A stretch of 64,000 nucleotides of DNA from an alpha proteobacterium L41A (GTDB lineage Bacteria; Pseudomonadota; Alphaproteobacteria; Caulobacterales; Caulobacteraceae): assembly GCA_000335735.1 (NCBI GenBank), contig AMYY01000014.1, positions 16,002 to 80,001 on the forward strand. The letters run 5' to 3'. This document shows, piece by piece, positions 9,543 through 18,714 of this stretch. Every line of letters starts with the position of its first letter. Position 1 is the first letter of the stretch. Below the pieces are notes generated by a model. It was given only the letters and a program-made list of their open reading frames with translations, made no database searches and was not told the origin of the DNA. Both the position numbers and the translations under genes were made by a program.

Positions 9543-10814
9543 GTGACGGCGCATCTGGCCCGGATGTCTTCTTCCCTTGCGTCAGCGCCCGCCAAGAAGG
9601 AGCTCGGCTTCGTCGAGTTCGTCTGTCTCATCGCCCTGATGATGGCGCTGAATGCACTGGCCATCGATTCCATGCTGCCGGCCCTGCCGCACATCGGCGC
9701 CGATCTGAACGTGGCGACCGACAACGACCGGCAATGGGTGGTGACGGCCTATCTGCTGGGCTTCGGCGGGGCGCAGCTATTCTACGGTCCGCTGGCGGAT
9801 CGGTTCGGTCGAAAGCCCGTCCTGCTGTTCGGCGTCGGAGTCTATGTGATGTTCAGTCTGCTGGCGACCCTGGCCCCGACCTTCGAAACGCTGATCATGG
9901 CCCGCGTCGGCCAGGGTCTGGGCAGCGCCTGCACCCGCGTGCTGGCCGTCTCCATCGTGCGCGACCAGTATGAGGGGCGCACCATGGCGCGGGTCATGTC
10001 CTTCAGCTTCCTGGTCTTCCTGGGCGTGCCGATTCTGGCGCCGTCGCTGGGTCAGATGATCATGCTGGTCGGGCCATGGCGCTGGATCTTCGCCGGGCTG
10101 GGTCTGATCGGGGTCGGCCTGATCTTCTGGGCGTCGTTGCGTCTGCCCGAGACGCTGAAGCCCGAGGATCGGCTGCCGATCCAGGTCAAGCGCCTGGCCT
10201 CGGCCTACAAGGTCGCCCTGACCGATCGCACGGCCGTCGGCTACACCCTGGCCATGACGGCGATCACCGGGGCCCTGTTCGGCTTCATCAACTCGTCGCA
10301 GCAGATCTTCGCCGACGTCTTTCACGCCGAGGCGGCGTTCCCGGCCATCTTCGCCCTGATCGCGGGCGGCATCGCCGTGGCCTCGATCGTCAATGCGCGG
10401 CTGGTGGTGAAACTGGGGTCGCGCAGGATTTCGCACACGGCCCTGATCGGCTTCACCAGCATCGCGGCCATCCATGCGGTGGTGGCGATCAGCGGTCATG
10501 AATCGATCTGGACCTTTGCGGTGCTGCAGACCCTGACCATGTTCTGTTTCGGCCTGATCGCGGGCAATTTCGGATCGATGGCCATGGAGACGATGGGCAA
10601 GATCGCGGGCACGGCGGCCTCGATCCAGGGGTTCGTCTCCACCATCGTCGGCTCGCTGCTGGGCTTTGCGGTGGGCCAACAGTTCAACGGCACGACCATT
10701 CCGATGTCGGTCGGCTTCACTGTCTTTGGCTTGGTCGCCCTGGGCTGGGTGCTGTTCGCCGAGCGGGGACGGCTGTTCCGGGCCCATCACGCGCCGGTCG
10801 CCGCCAAGGCTTGA
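9543..10814 (+). CDS. MFS multidrug transporter, Bcr/CflA type
   Basis: A roughly 420-residue drug:proton antiporter of the inner membrane with twelve predicted helices. Signature A of the major facilitator family appears in the loop between helices 2 and 3 (YGPLADRFGRKPVLLFGVGVY). The opening IDSMLPALPHIGADL and the PILAPSLGQ segment are typical of the Bcr/CflA subfamily, which exports drugs or sulfonamide-like compounds. The start may be GTG 9543 or ATG 9564; the latter gives a cleaner cytoplasmic N terminus. Neither has a strong ribosome binding site. Natural substrate unknown. Confidence 0.88.
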   Translation: MTAHLARMSSSLASAPAKKELGFVEFVCLIALMMALNALAIDSMLPALPHIGADLNVATDNDRQWVVTAYLLGFGGAQLFYGPLADRFGRKPVLLFGVGVYVMFSLLATLAPTFETLIMARVGQGLGSACTRVLAVSIVRDQYEGRTMARVMSFSFLVFLGVPILAPSLGQMIMLVGPWRWIFAGLGLIGVGLIFWASLRLPETLKPEDRLPIQVKRLASAYKVALTDRTAVGYTLAMTAITGALFGFINSSQQIFADVFHAEAAFPAIFALIAGGIAVASIVNARLVVKLGSRRISHTALIGFTSIAAIHAVVAISGHESIWTFAVLQTLTMFCFGLIAGNFGSMAMETMGKIAGTAASIQGFVSTIVGSLLGFAVGQQFNGTTIPMSVGFTVFGLVALGWVLFAERGRLFRAHHAPVAAKA

Positions 10815-10876
10815 TCTTTTTCGCGTTTCCGCGCGTTCTCCGGGCCAATCGTCAAGATCAGCCCAGGAAAACCTCG

Positions 10877-12829
10877 ATGACGCGCAAAGCGCTCGGTCTC
10901 GTCTCCGCCCTCGCCCTGGCCGCCGCCATGGGTCTGAGCGCCTGCTCCACCACGACGGGAGGGTCGGCCATGACCCCGCCCGCCATCGCGCCGGCGCCCG
11001 GCCCCGAAGCGGTGGACGTCCACACCCATGCCCGGCCCGAGATCGCCCGCGTCGTCGATGTGGCTCTGGACCTGACCGCCGACTTTAACGCCAAGACCCT
11101 GGCGGGCACGGCGACCCTGGACATCCTGGCGATCCCGGGCGCCAACGAGATCGTGCTGGATATCCGCGACCTGGACATTCAGGACGTGCGCGACGCGGCG
11201 GGTCAGCCGCTGCGCTATGTCGTCGGCGACAATGACGCCGTTCTGGGCCAGCCGCTGACGGTCTATTTCCCGGCCTTCGCCGCCAATGAGCGACGCAAGA
11301 TCACCATCCGCTATTCGACCCGCCCCAACGCGGCGGCACTGCAATGGCTGAGCCCCAGCCAGACGGCCGGCGGACAGAAGCCCTATCTGTTCAGCCAGGG
11401 CCAGGCGATCCTGACCCGCACCTGGGTGCCGACTCAGGACAGCCCCGGCATCCGTCAGACCTATTCGGCCCGCATCACCGCGCCCGAAGACCTGACGGTG
11501 GTCATGAGCGCCGACCATCTGACGCCCAACGGCGAGCGAGCCGCAAACGGCATGAAGACCTGGCGCTTCCGGATGGACAATCCGATCCCGCCCTATCTGA
11601 TCGCGCTGGGCGTCGGCGACATCGCCTTTGCGCCGTTCGACGGCCGCACCGGGGTCTGGACCGAGCCCAGCCGCCTGCGCGCCGCCCAGTGGGAGCTGGA
11701 GCCGACCGCCCAGATGGTGGCGGCGGCCGAGACGCTGTACGGCCCCTATCGCTGGGGCCGCTACGACCTGCTGGTCCTGCCGCCCTCCTTCCCGTTCGGC
11801 GGGATGGAGAACCCGAAACTGACCTTCGCCACCCCGACCATCATCGCCGGCGATCGCTCGCTGGTGTCGCTGGTCGCACACGAACTGGCGCACTCCTGGT
11901 CGGGCAATCTGGTCACCAACGCGACCTGGAACGACTTCTGGCTGAACGAGGGCTTCACCGTCTATTTCGAGAACCGGATCATGGAGTCGGTCTATGGCCA
12001 TGACCGCGCCATGCAGGAGCAGGTGCTGGGCTGGGACAGCCTTCAGGACACGCTGAAGTCCCTGCCGGCGGCGGACACCCGCCTGCATCTGGACCTGAAG
12101 GGCCGCGATCCCGACGACGGCATGAACGACATCGCCTATGAGAAGGGCGCCCTGTTCCTGCGGACCATCGAACGCACCGTCGGACGGGATCGGTTCGACG
12201 CTTGGCTGCGCGGCTATTTCGACCGCAACGCCTATCGCCCGATGACCACGGCCATGTTCCTGCAAGATATCCGCGACAACCTGATCAAGGGCGACGCGGC
12301 GCTGGAAGGCCAGCTGCAGATGGACGCCTGGGTCTATCAGCCCGGCCTGCCGTCCAACGCCGTGGCGCCGGTCTCGCACGCTTTCGAGCCGGTGGACGCG
12401 GCCGCCGTCGCCTTCTTCAAGGACAAGGGACCGGCCTCGGCCATTCCGTGGGCGGACTGGAACACCCAGCAGCGCCAGCGCTTCCTGGGCTGGCGTCCCG
12501 AGGGTCTGCGGACAGGCGCCGACTGGCTGACGGACGCGCAGCTGGCCGATCTGGAGCGCACGCTGAACCTGGCGAACGAAGGCAACGCCGAACTGACCTT
12601 TGCCTGGCTGCAGATCGCACTGGCCCATCGCTATCAGCTGTCGGTCGCCACGGCCGAGAAGTTCCTGACCAGCCAGGGCCGTCGCAAGTTCGTCCTGCCG
12701 CTGTTCCAGACCCTGTGGAACGAGGGAGACTGGGGCCGCGCCAACGCCCGTCGCATCTACGCCGAGGCCCGGCCGCTCTATCACCCGGTCACGAGCGGTT
12801 CGGTCGATCAGCTGGTCGGACGGCCGTAA
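10877..12829 (+). CDS. M1-family metallopeptidase lipoprotein
   Basis: A 650-residue zinc aminopeptidase related to leukotriene A4 hydrolase. A lipoprotein signal (lipobox LSAC around residue 20) places it on a membrane surface facing the periplasm. The catalytic set is complete: the exopeptidase motif GGMENPKLTF, the zinc ligands HELAH at residues 335-339 and glutamate 358 in NEGFT, giving HExxH-x18-E. The N-terminal saddle domain and C-terminal helical domain are both present, so the length is full. ATG 10877 was chosen because it begins the signal peptide and has caggaaaacc upstream. It would trim peptides in the envelope. Confidence 0.9.
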   Translation: MTRKALGLVSALALAAAMGLSACSTTTGGSAMTPPAIAPAPGPEAVDVHTHARPEIARVVDVALDLTADFNAKTLAGTATLDILAIPGANEIVLDIRDLDIQDVRDAAGQPLRYVVGDNDAVLGQPLTVYFPAFAANERRKITIRYSTRPNAAALQWLSPSQTAGGQKPYLFSQGQAILTRTWVPTQDSPGIRQTYSARITAPEDLTVVMSADHLTPNGERAANGMKTWRFRMDNPIPPYLIALGVGDIAFAPFDGRTGVWTEPSRLRAAQWELEPTAQMVAAAETLYGPYRWGRYDLLVLPPSFPFGGMENPKLTFATPTIIAGDRSLVSLVAHELAHSWSGNLVTNATWNDFWLNEGFTVYFENRIMESVYGHDRAMQEQVLGWDSLQDTLKSLPAADTRLHLDLKGRDPDDGMNDIAYEKGALFLRTIERTVGRDRFDAWLRGYFDRNAYRPMTTAMFLQDIRDNLIKGDAALEGQLQMDAWVYQPGLPSNAVAPVSHAFEPVDAAAVAFFKDKGPASAIPWADWNTQQRQRFLGWRPEGLRTGADWLTDAQLADLERTLNLANEGNAELTFAWLQIALAHRYQLSVATAEKFLTSQGRRKFVLPLFQTLWNEGDWGRANARRIYAEARPLYHPVTSGSVDQLVGRP

Positions 12830-12831
12830 GG

Positions 12832-13263
12832 CTAGAGGTCCACGACCGCCACGCCGGTTTCCTCCACCAGTCGTTCCGCCAGGACGGCGCGGTGGCAGCC
12901 GGCGTGATCGGCCTCGAAGCACAGCAGGGCGACGGGTTTGTCGGCCGCCAGCGCCTTCAGCCGCTCGTATTCGATCTGCGCCTGGGGCTCGGCCAGGTGA
13001 TCGGCGAAGATGGCGCGCATCTCGTCGACACGGCCCTTGCGCGCCGCGTCACGTCCCGCCTTGGGCGTGCCCAGCCCACGCAGGTGGATATAGTCGATCC
13101 CTTCGGCCTTCAGGCTCTCGCCCAGGATCGTCTTGGAAAAGCCGGCGCGGCGGGATGCGGCGACCGCGCGGACATCGACCAGGGTTTGCACGCCGGCCGT
13201 CTTCAGCCGCGCGATGACGTCGGCCTGGGTCGCGCCCTCGTAGCCAATGGTGAAAAGCTTCAT
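12832..13263 (-). CDS. DUF488 family protein
   Basis: A 143-residue cytosolic protein of the DUF488 family, recognised by the N-terminal FTIGYEGATQADVIARLK, the VDVRAVAASRRAGFSK segment and the C-terminal CFEADHAGCHRAVLAERL. The last segment carries the conserved C-x6-C-H pattern. No biochemical function is firmly established for the family. The start at 13263 is the ATG directly before the conserved region; the frame runs further upstream without support. It converges on the M1 peptidase gene with two bases between stops. Confidence 0.83.
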   Translation of the reverse strand: MKLFTIGYEGATQADVIARLKTAGVQTLVDVRAVAASRRAGFSKTILGESLKAEGIDYIHLRGLGTPKAGRDAARKGRVDEMRAIFADHLAEPQAQIEYERLKALAADKPVALLCFEADHAGCHRAVLAERLVEETGVAVVDL

Positions 13264-13378
13264 CCGCCTCAGATAAGCGGCCGCGCGTCGAACACCAGCG
13301 TGACCGTGAAGGCCCGCGTTGCGGTGCGGCGCCCTATCGTCTATCCCGCCGAAACGGATTTCGACTGGAGCTTTCCCC

Positions 13379-14356
13379 ATGGCTGACCTCGCCCCCGGCG
13401 TCGTGACCCTCTTCGGAGGTTCGGGCTTTATCGGGTCGCAGGCGGTGCGCGCCCTGGCGCGTCGCGGCTGGCGCATTCGCGTCGCCGTGCGCAACCCGGT
13501 CCTGGCGATCGAAATCCAGCCGCTGGGCGATCCCGGCCAGATCCAGTTCATGCGCTGCGACATCACCAACCCGACGGATGTGGCGCAGGCCGTGCGCGGC
13601 GCGGACGCCGTCGTCAATCTGGTCGGCGTCCTGCATGACGCAGGCGGCAAGCGCGGTTTCGACGCCGTTCATACTGAGGCGGCCAAGACCATCGCAGAGG
13701 CCGCAAGGGCGGCGGGCGTTGAGCGCCTGGTCCAGATCTCGGCCATCGGCGCCGACGCCGCCAGCCCTTCGGCCTATGGTCGCACCAAGGCCCAGGCCGA
13801 GGCCGCCGTGCGCGCCGTCTATCCGGATGCGGTGATCCTGCGTCCATCGCTGGTCTTCGGCGCGGGCGACAGCTTCCTCAATCGCTTCGCCGCCATGGCG
13901 ACGATGGCGCCGGCCCTGCCGCTGATCGGCGGCGGCGACACCCGGTTCCAGCCGGTCTATGTCGGCGATGTCGCCGAGGCCATCGCGCGCGGCGTGACCC
14001 GCGCGGACGCCGCCGGCCGCACCTATGAACTGGGCGGGCCGAGCCTCTATACCTTCCGCGAGGTGCTGGAGTTGGTGCGTCGTGAGACGGGCCGTGACCG
14101 GATGCTGGTTTCGGTGCCCTTCATCGTCGCCAAGCCCCTGGGTTCGCTGCTGCAACTGAGCCGATTCGTCGGCCTGACCCCGCCGCTAACGCGCGATCAG
14201 GTGCTGATGCTGGAGAAGGACAATGTGGTCGCCGCCGATGCGTTCGGCCTCAGCGATCTGGGCATCGACCATCCGGCCGGCATGGCGGCGATCGCCCCGT
14301 CCTATCTGTGGCGCTACCGCGTCGGCGGCCAGTTCGCAGAAGCGCCCGCCCACTAA
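13379..14356 (+). CDS. NDUFA9-like SDR-family protein (complex I associated)
   Basis: A 325-residue extended short-chain dehydrogenase/epimerase-fold protein. The NAD(P)-binding glycine motif FGGSGFIGSQAVRALARRG is at residues 12-30, and AYGRTKAQAEAAV carries the YxxxK pair. RPSLVFGAGDSFLNRFA is typical of the bacterial relatives of mitochondrial complex I subunit NDUFA9. Such proteins are thought to bind NADPH and support complex I or quinone metabolism rather than act as epimerases. ATG 13379 follows agctttcccc. The gene ends before a GC-rich stem-loop, so it is probably a single unit. Confidence 0.85.
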   Translation: MADLAPGVVTLFGGSGFIGSQAVRALARRGWRIRVAVRNPVLAIEIQPLGDPGQIQFMRCDITNPTDVAQAVRGADAVVNLVGVLHDAGGKRGFDAVHTEAAKTIAEAARAAGVERLVQISAIGADAASPSAYGRTKAQAEAAVRAVYPDAVILRPSLVFGAGDSFLNRFAAMATMAPALPLIGGGDTRFQPVYVGDVAEAIARGVTRADAAGRTYELGGPSLYTFREVLELVRRETGRDRMLVSVPFIVAKPLGSLLQLSRFVGLTPPLTRDQVLMLEKDNVVAADAFGLSDLGIDHPAGMAAIAPSYLWRYRVGGQFAEAPAH

Positions 14357-14370
14357 AGCGAGCCCCGTAT

Positions 14371-14411
14371 GACGCCGTCGCCGGTCGCCTTCGCGGCCGG
14401 CGGCGTCTTCT
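14371..14411 (+). terminator. Stem-loop after the NDUFA9-like gene
   Basis: An interrupted GC stem (gacgccg-ccgg with ccgg-cggcgtc, three unpaired bases) ending in cttctgtt. It has only a weak T tract, so termination is likely but not certain. Confidence 0.45.
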
Positions 14412-14426
14412 GTTCGGGAACAAAGA

Positions 14427-16319
14427 GTGCACAGCTTAAGGATGCCGGCCACGCGCCCCCAGTTCTCCCCAACCGATACGCCTGACCTGAACGACGCGCG
14501 GGCGTTGCTGGCGCGCGTCTGGGGTCACGCCGACTTTCGGGGGCTGCAGGGGCGGGTGGTCGAGCAGATCCTGTCGGGCGGCGATGTGCTGGCGGTCCTG
14601 CCGACCGGCGGCGGCAAGAGCGTCTGCTATCAGATCCCGGCCATCCTGCGCCCCGGACTGGGGCTGGTGGTGTCGCCGCTGATCGCCCTGATGACCGATC
14701 AGGTCGAGGCGTTGAAGCAACAGGGCGTCGCGGCGGCGCGGCTGGATTCCGGCGTGTCGCTGGACGAGCGTTCGGCCATCTGGGCGGCGGCGCGGTCGGG
14801 GGAGCTGGACCTGCTCTATGTCTCGCCGGAAGGCCTGGCGGCGGGGGCCATGATGGACCGGCTGGCCGAACTGCCGCTGAGCCTGATCGCCATCGACGAG
14901 GCGCACTGCGTCTCGCAATGGGGCCACGACTTCCGCCCCGACTATCGCAACCTGGGTCTGCTGGCCGAGCGGTTCCCCGACGTGCCGCGCATCGCCGTCA
15001 CCGCCACCGCCGACGCCCGCACCCGCGACGACATCCTGCGTTCGCTGCGGCTGGAAGAGGCGACGGTCTTCGTCGACAGTTTCGCGCGTCCGAACCTGCA
15101 ACTGTCGGCCGAGCGCAAGGAGAGCGCGTCTCGGGCCAAGACCGACGCCCGCGTCATCGAACTGGTGCGCGAACGGCGGGGCAAGTCGGGCGTCGTCTAT
15201 TGCGGCAGCCGCGACGGCTGCGACCGCGTGGCCCAGGCGCTGCGCGACGCCGGGACCAACGCCATCGCCTATCACGCCGGCATGGATACGAAGGATCGCG
15301 ACCGCCGGCTGGAACGCTTCCTGGCCGAAGAGGGCGCTGTGATGGTCGCGACCATCGCTTTCGGCATGGGCGTGGACAAGGCCGACGTCCGCTTCGTCAT
15401 CCACGCCGATCCGCCGGGCAGCCTGGAGGCCTATTGGCAGGAAATCGGACGGGGCGGTCGCGACGGCGAACCGGCCGAGGGCATCACCCTGTATGGGCCG
15501 TCCGACATCGCCTGGTCCTTGCGTCGGCTGGACAGCCGACCGATGGCCGAGGAGGTCAAATCGGTCCAGGTACGCAAAACGCGTCAGCTGTTCGCCATGC
15601 TGGACGGCGCCGTCTGTCGCGCCCAGGCCGTGCGGCGATATTTCGGCGAGCATGACGCCCAGCCTTGCGGCGTCTGCGACATCTGCGGCGACCCGCCCCA
15701 GCTCTATGACGCGACTGTCCCGGCCCAGAAGGCGTTGGCGGCGGTGCAGCGGTTGGGCGGCCGGTTCGGGAGGGGTCGCGTCGTCGATCACCTGACCGCC
15801 CGCACCAAGGATGTGCAGCCGTGGGAGCAGCAGCTGTCCACCTGGGGCATCGGACGCGAGATTTCGCTGAACAGCTGGCGCGAGATCGTCGATCATTTGC
15901 TTTTCGAAGGTCTGCTGGCCGAGGACCCCAATGACGGCAAGCCGCTGGTCGGGCTGGGCGATCCCGAGGCGGTGCGCGCCGTCTATCGCGGCGAGCGCCA
16001 GATCGAGGTGCGTCGCGCGCCTCTGAGGGCCGATGCGGCCCCGCGTCGTCGTGACCGATCGGGCGAGGGGCGCAATGCGGCGCTGGAGACGATGGACGCG
16101 GACGTCCGCGCCCGGTTCGAGGCCTTGCGCGCCTGGCGCCGCGACCGCGCCTCGGAACAGCACGTCCCGCCCTACGTCATCTTCCAGGACCGGACGCTGC
16201 TGGAGATCGCCCACGCCGAGCCGGGCGACCTGAACAGTCTGGGCGCCATTTCCGGCGTCGGTCAGTCCAAACTGGATCGCTACGGCAAGGGCGTGCTGGA
16301 GGCGCTGGCCGCGCTTTAG
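14427..16319 (+). CDS. recQ: ATP-dependent DNA helicase RecQ
   Basis: A 630-residue 3'-to-5' helicase of the RecQ family, acting in recombination and fork repair. Seen in order: Walker A LPTGGGKSVCYQ (about residues 59-69); the DEAH box IDEAHCVSQWGHDFRPDY, which includes the RecQ aromatic-rich loop; the helicase C motif IGRGGRDGEP; the zinc-binding cysteines CGVCDICGD; the winged-helix region; and a C-terminal HRDC domain (residues about 550-630). All domains are intact. The start is either GTG 14427 or ATG 14442; the latter has aagg too close to act as a ribosome binding site. Confidence 0.95.
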   Translation: MHSLRMPATRPQFSPTDTPDLNDARALLARVWGHADFRGLQGRVVEQILSGGDVLAVLPTGGGKSVCYQIPAILRPGLGLVVSPLIALMTDQVEALKQQGVAAARLDSGVSLDERSAIWAAARSGELDLLYVSPEGLAAGAMMDRLAELPLSLIAIDEAHCVSQWGHDFRPDYRNLGLLAERFPDVPRIAVTATADARTRDDILRSLRLEEATVFVDSFARPNLQLSAERKESASRAKTDARVIELVRERRGKSGVVYCGSRDGCDRVAQALRDAGTNAIAYHAGMDTKDRDRRLERFLAEEGAVMVATIAFGMGVDKADVRFVIHADPPGSLEAYWQEIGRGGRDGEPAEGITLYGPSDIAWSLRRLDSRPMAEEVKSVQVRKTRQLFAMLDGAVCRAQAVRRYFGEHDAQPCGVCDICGDPPQLYDATVPAQKALAAVQRLGGRFGRGRVVDHLTARTKDVQPWEQQLSTWGIGREISLNSWREIVDHLLFEGLLAEDPNDGKPLVGLGDPEAVRAVYRGERQIEVRRAPLRADAAPRRRDRSGEGRNAALETMDADVRARFEALRAWRRDRASEQHVPPYVIFQDRTLLEIAHAEPGDLNSLGAISGVGQSKLDRYGKGVLEALAAL

Positions 16320-16332
16320 TGACGGACCCCGT

Positions 16333-16458
16333 CGTCATTCCGAGGCTGAGCGCAGCGAGGAACCCGGAAGCCAGGGCTAGCGCGCGTCGTCAAAGCGGCA
16401 GGCGTCCGGGCCCGCCTCCTGGGTTCCGGGTTCGTCCTTCGGACGCCCCGGAATGACG
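16333..16458. repeat. Dispersed palindromic repeat with CGTCATTCC ends
   Basis: A 126-base element between the ends of recQ and the next minus-strand gene. Its termini are a perfect 9-bp inverted repeat (CGTCATTCC and GGAATGACG), with inner inverted segments (ggaacccgg and ccgggttcc). It is non-coding. Elements with gaatgacg ends are common intergenic repeats in alphaproteobacteria. It lies between convergent genes and can fold as a long hairpin. Confidence 0.7.
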
Positions 16459-16474
16459 GATCATGCCGGCTGGA

Positions 16475-16951
16475 TCAGACTTCCGGCTTGGGCGGGGCGG
16501 TGATGACTTCGACGTTGTCGTTCAGCAGATAGGACAGTTCCGACAGGGCTGTGGCGCGCTCGGCCGGGTTGGCGGCGGCCTGCACCGCCAGAACCTTCTT
16601 GGGCATGTCCTCGGAAATGCCGCGCAGGATGCATTTCAGATCGCCGTCGGTGCCGCGTTCCTTCAGGATCAGGTGGCCCTGCATGTCCAAAGCGGCCAAC
16701 TGCTCGGCCTGGGCCTTGAAGCCGGTGAAGGCCTGGCTGGTGAAGAAGGCGGCGTCGTCCGCGGCCTTGGCGGCGGCCCAACCGTCCACCACGGCCTTCA
16801 GACTGGCCGACCGCGAGATGATGTCGGCGAACAGCGGCTCGCCCGCCACCGAAACCGGCGCGCCGGGCGCGGCGGCCGGCTGTTCGGCGGCCAGGGCCAC
16901 CGAGGGATTGGACATCGCCAGGGCGATCGTGAGAGCAAGGCCGCAGGACAT
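16475..16951 (-). CDS. Secreted protein of unknown function
   Basis: A 158-residue protein with a signal peptide (residues 1-22, cleavage likely after VALAA), so probably periplasmic. The mature part is mostly helical and Ala-rich, has a single cysteine (LKCILRG) and ends in a Pro-rich tail. I recognise no domain or active site. Regular helices (FTGFKAQAEQLAALDMQGHLIL and following) suggest a small helical bundle. The ATG at 16951 opens the signal peptide. It diverges from pgi across a 100-base gap that holds a palindrome at 17011-17026. Confidence 0.7.
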   Translation of the reverse strand: MSCGLALTIALAMSNPSVALAAEQPAAAPGAPVSVAGEPLFADIISRSASLKAVVDGWAAAKAADDAAFFTSQAFTGFKAQAEQLAALDMQGHLILKERGTDGDLKCILRGISEDMPKKVLAVQAAANPAERATALSELSYLLNDNVEVITAPPKPEV

Positions 16952-17010
16952 TTAAGGTGACTTCCTGTTTCAGCGTCCGCTGGGACGTTGAACCTGAATA
17001 CGCCCCAGCC

Positions 17011-17026
17011 GTAAACGAGTGTTTAC
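17011..17026. promoter_or_regulatory. Perfect palindrome upstream of pgi (possible operator)
   Basis: GTAAAC, four bases, GTTTAC: a perfect 6-4-6 inverted repeat in the gap between the divergent secreted-protein gene and pgi, 26 bases before the pgi ATG. It is AT-rich in a GC-rich setting, as expected for an operator. The binding protein is unknown. Confidence 0.4.
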
Positions 17027-17051
17027 CCTGTCATTCCCGATGGAGACGACG

Positions 17052-18659
17052 ATGACCCGCGACGCCGCCTGGACCGCCTTCGACCAAGCCGCCGCAGAGG
17101 CCGCCTCCGCGCGGATCGTGGATCAGTTCGCCGCCGATCCCGATCGGCTGGCGCGGATGTCGGTCGAGGCGGCGGGGCTTTATCTGGACCTATCGAAACA
17201 AAGCTGGACCAAGGCCGCCTTCGACGCCTGTCTGGACCTGGCGCGCGCCAGCGACGTCGAAGGGCGCCGCGCGGCCCTGTTCGCCGGCGAGGCCGTCAAT
17301 CTGACGGAAGGGCGGGCGGTCCTGCACCCGGCTCTGCGCGCCGCGCCGGGCGCCGACTTCAAGGCCTTGGGCGAGCCGGTCTCGGCCGAGGTGGACGCCG
17401 TGCGGGCGGACATGAAGGCCTATGCCGATGCGGTGCGGTCGGGCGCCGAGGCGGGCGCGACGGGGCGCAAGTTCGAGGCGATCGTCCATGTCGGCATCGG
17501 CGGGTCGGACCTGGGGCCGCGCGTGGTCTGGGACGCCCTGCGCCCGCTGGACCCGGCCATCGACCTGCGCTTCGTCGCCAACATCGATCCGCGCGACATG
17601 GCTGAGGCCCTGACCGGCCTCGATCCCGAAACCACCCTGGTGGTGGTCGTGTCCAAGACCTTTACGACCCAGGAAACCCTGGCCAACGCCGAGGCGGCCA
17701 AGGCCTGGCTGGCGGCGTCGCTGCCGGCCGAGGAGATGACGAAGCACTTCATCGGGGTGACGGCGGCGCCGGACAAGGCGGCGGCCTTCGGCTGCGGTCG
17801 CACCTTCGCTTTCCGGGACTGGGTCGGCGGGCGCTATTCGCTGTGGTCGGCGGTCAGCCTGTCGTGCGGCATCGCCCTGGGCTGGGACGTGTTCGAACGG
17901 ATGCTGGCGGGCGCCGCGGCGATGGATGCGCATTTCGTGTCGGCGCCGCTGGAGCGGAACGGGCCGATCCTGCTGGCCCTGGCCCAGGTCTTCAACGTCG
18001 ATGGCCTGAACCGGCCCGCCCGCACCGTCGCCCCCTATGCCCACGCCCTGCGCCGCCTGCCGTCCTTCCTGCAACAGCTGGAGATGGAGTCGAACGGCAA
18101 GCGGGTGCATCGCGACGGCACGCCGGTGATGCGCCAGACCTGCCCCGTCGTCTTCGGCGAGCCCGGCACCAACGGCCAGCACGCCTTCTTCCAGCAGATC
18201 CACCAAGGGCCGCAGACCGTCCCGGCCGAGTTCGTGATCGTCGCCAAGACCCATGCGGACGCGCCGGAATCCCCGCTGTGGTCCAACGCCCTGGCCCAGG
18301 GCCAGGCCCTGATGCTGGGCAAGACGACCGAGGCCGCCAAGGCCGAGGGGTTGGCTCAAGGATTGTCGGATGAGGAGGCGACGCGCCTGGCGTCCCACCG
18401 CACCTTCACCGGCAACCGTCCGTCGACGGCCATCGTCATGGAGCGGCTGACGCCCGAGACCCTGGGCGCGCTTCTGGCCCTGTATGAGCACAAGACCTTC
18501 GTCGAGGGCGTGATCTGGGACATCAACAGCTTCGACCAATGGGGCGTCGAACTGGGCAAGGTCCTGGCCAAGGCGATCCTGAAGGACGTCGACGCGGGCG
18601 GCCCCTCGATGGACCTGGATCCGTCCACGTCGGCCCTGATGCGCCGCCTGATGGGCTGA
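17052..18659 (+). CDS. pgi: Glucose-6-phosphate isomerase
   Basis: A 535-residue isomerase interconverting glucose 6-phosphate and fructose 6-phosphate. Visible signatures are VGIGGSDLGPRVV, the phosphate-binding VSKTFTTQETLANA, VGGRYSLWSAVSL and the segment QLEMESNGKRV carrying the catalytic glutamate. GTNGQHAFFQQIHQG provides the ring-opening histidine, and the C-terminal lysine region is INSFDQWGVELGK. All are intact and the length is typical. ATG 17052 follows ggagacgac; an alternative GTG at 17019 overlaps the upstream palindrome and is unlikely. A strong bidirectional terminator follows. Confidence 0.97.
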   Translation: MTRDAAWTAFDQAAAEAASARIVDQFAADPDRLARMSVEAAGLYLDLSKQSWTKAAFDACLDLARASDVEGRRAALFAGEAVNLTEGRAVLHPALRAAPGADFKALGEPVSAEVDAVRADMKAYADAVRSGAEAGATGRKFEAIVHVGIGGSDLGPRVVWDALRPLDPAIDLRFVANIDPRDMAEALTGLDPETTLVVVVSKTFTTQETLANAEAAKAWLAASLPAEEMTKHFIGVTAAPDKAAAFGCGRTFAFRDWVGGRYSLWSAVSLSCGIALGWDVFERMLAGAAAMDAHFVSAPLERNGPILLALAQVFNVDGLNRPARTVAPYAHALRRLPSFLQQLEMESNGKRVHRDGTPVMRQTCPVVFGEPGTNGQHAFFQQIHQGPQTVPAEFVIVAKTHADAPESPLWSNALAQGQALMLGKTTEAAKAEGLAQGLSDEEATRLASHRTFTGNRPSTAIVMERLTPETLGALLALYEHKTFVEGVIWDINSFDQWGVELGKVLAKAILKDVDAGGPSMDLDPSTSALMRRLMG

Positions 18660-18665
18660 CGTGAA

Positions 18666-18693
18666 AAAGGCCCGACCGGGCGGTCGGGCCTTT
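18666..18693. terminator. Bidirectional intrinsic terminator between pgi and a convergent gene
   Basis: A perfect 12-bp stem (aaaggcccgacc with ggtcgggccttt) around a four-base loop, with T-rich ends on both strands (tttccttttg on plus, ctttttcac on minus). It serves pgi from the left and the glycine-zipper gene from the right. Confidence 0.88.
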
Positions 18694-18714
18694 CCTTTTG
18701 GAGATCCTCGCCGG

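Noticed and set aside
10787..12922. A 711-codon frame opposite the M1 peptidase gene
   Set aside because: Opposite a gene with an intact HExxH-x18-E site; the translation is compositionally random.
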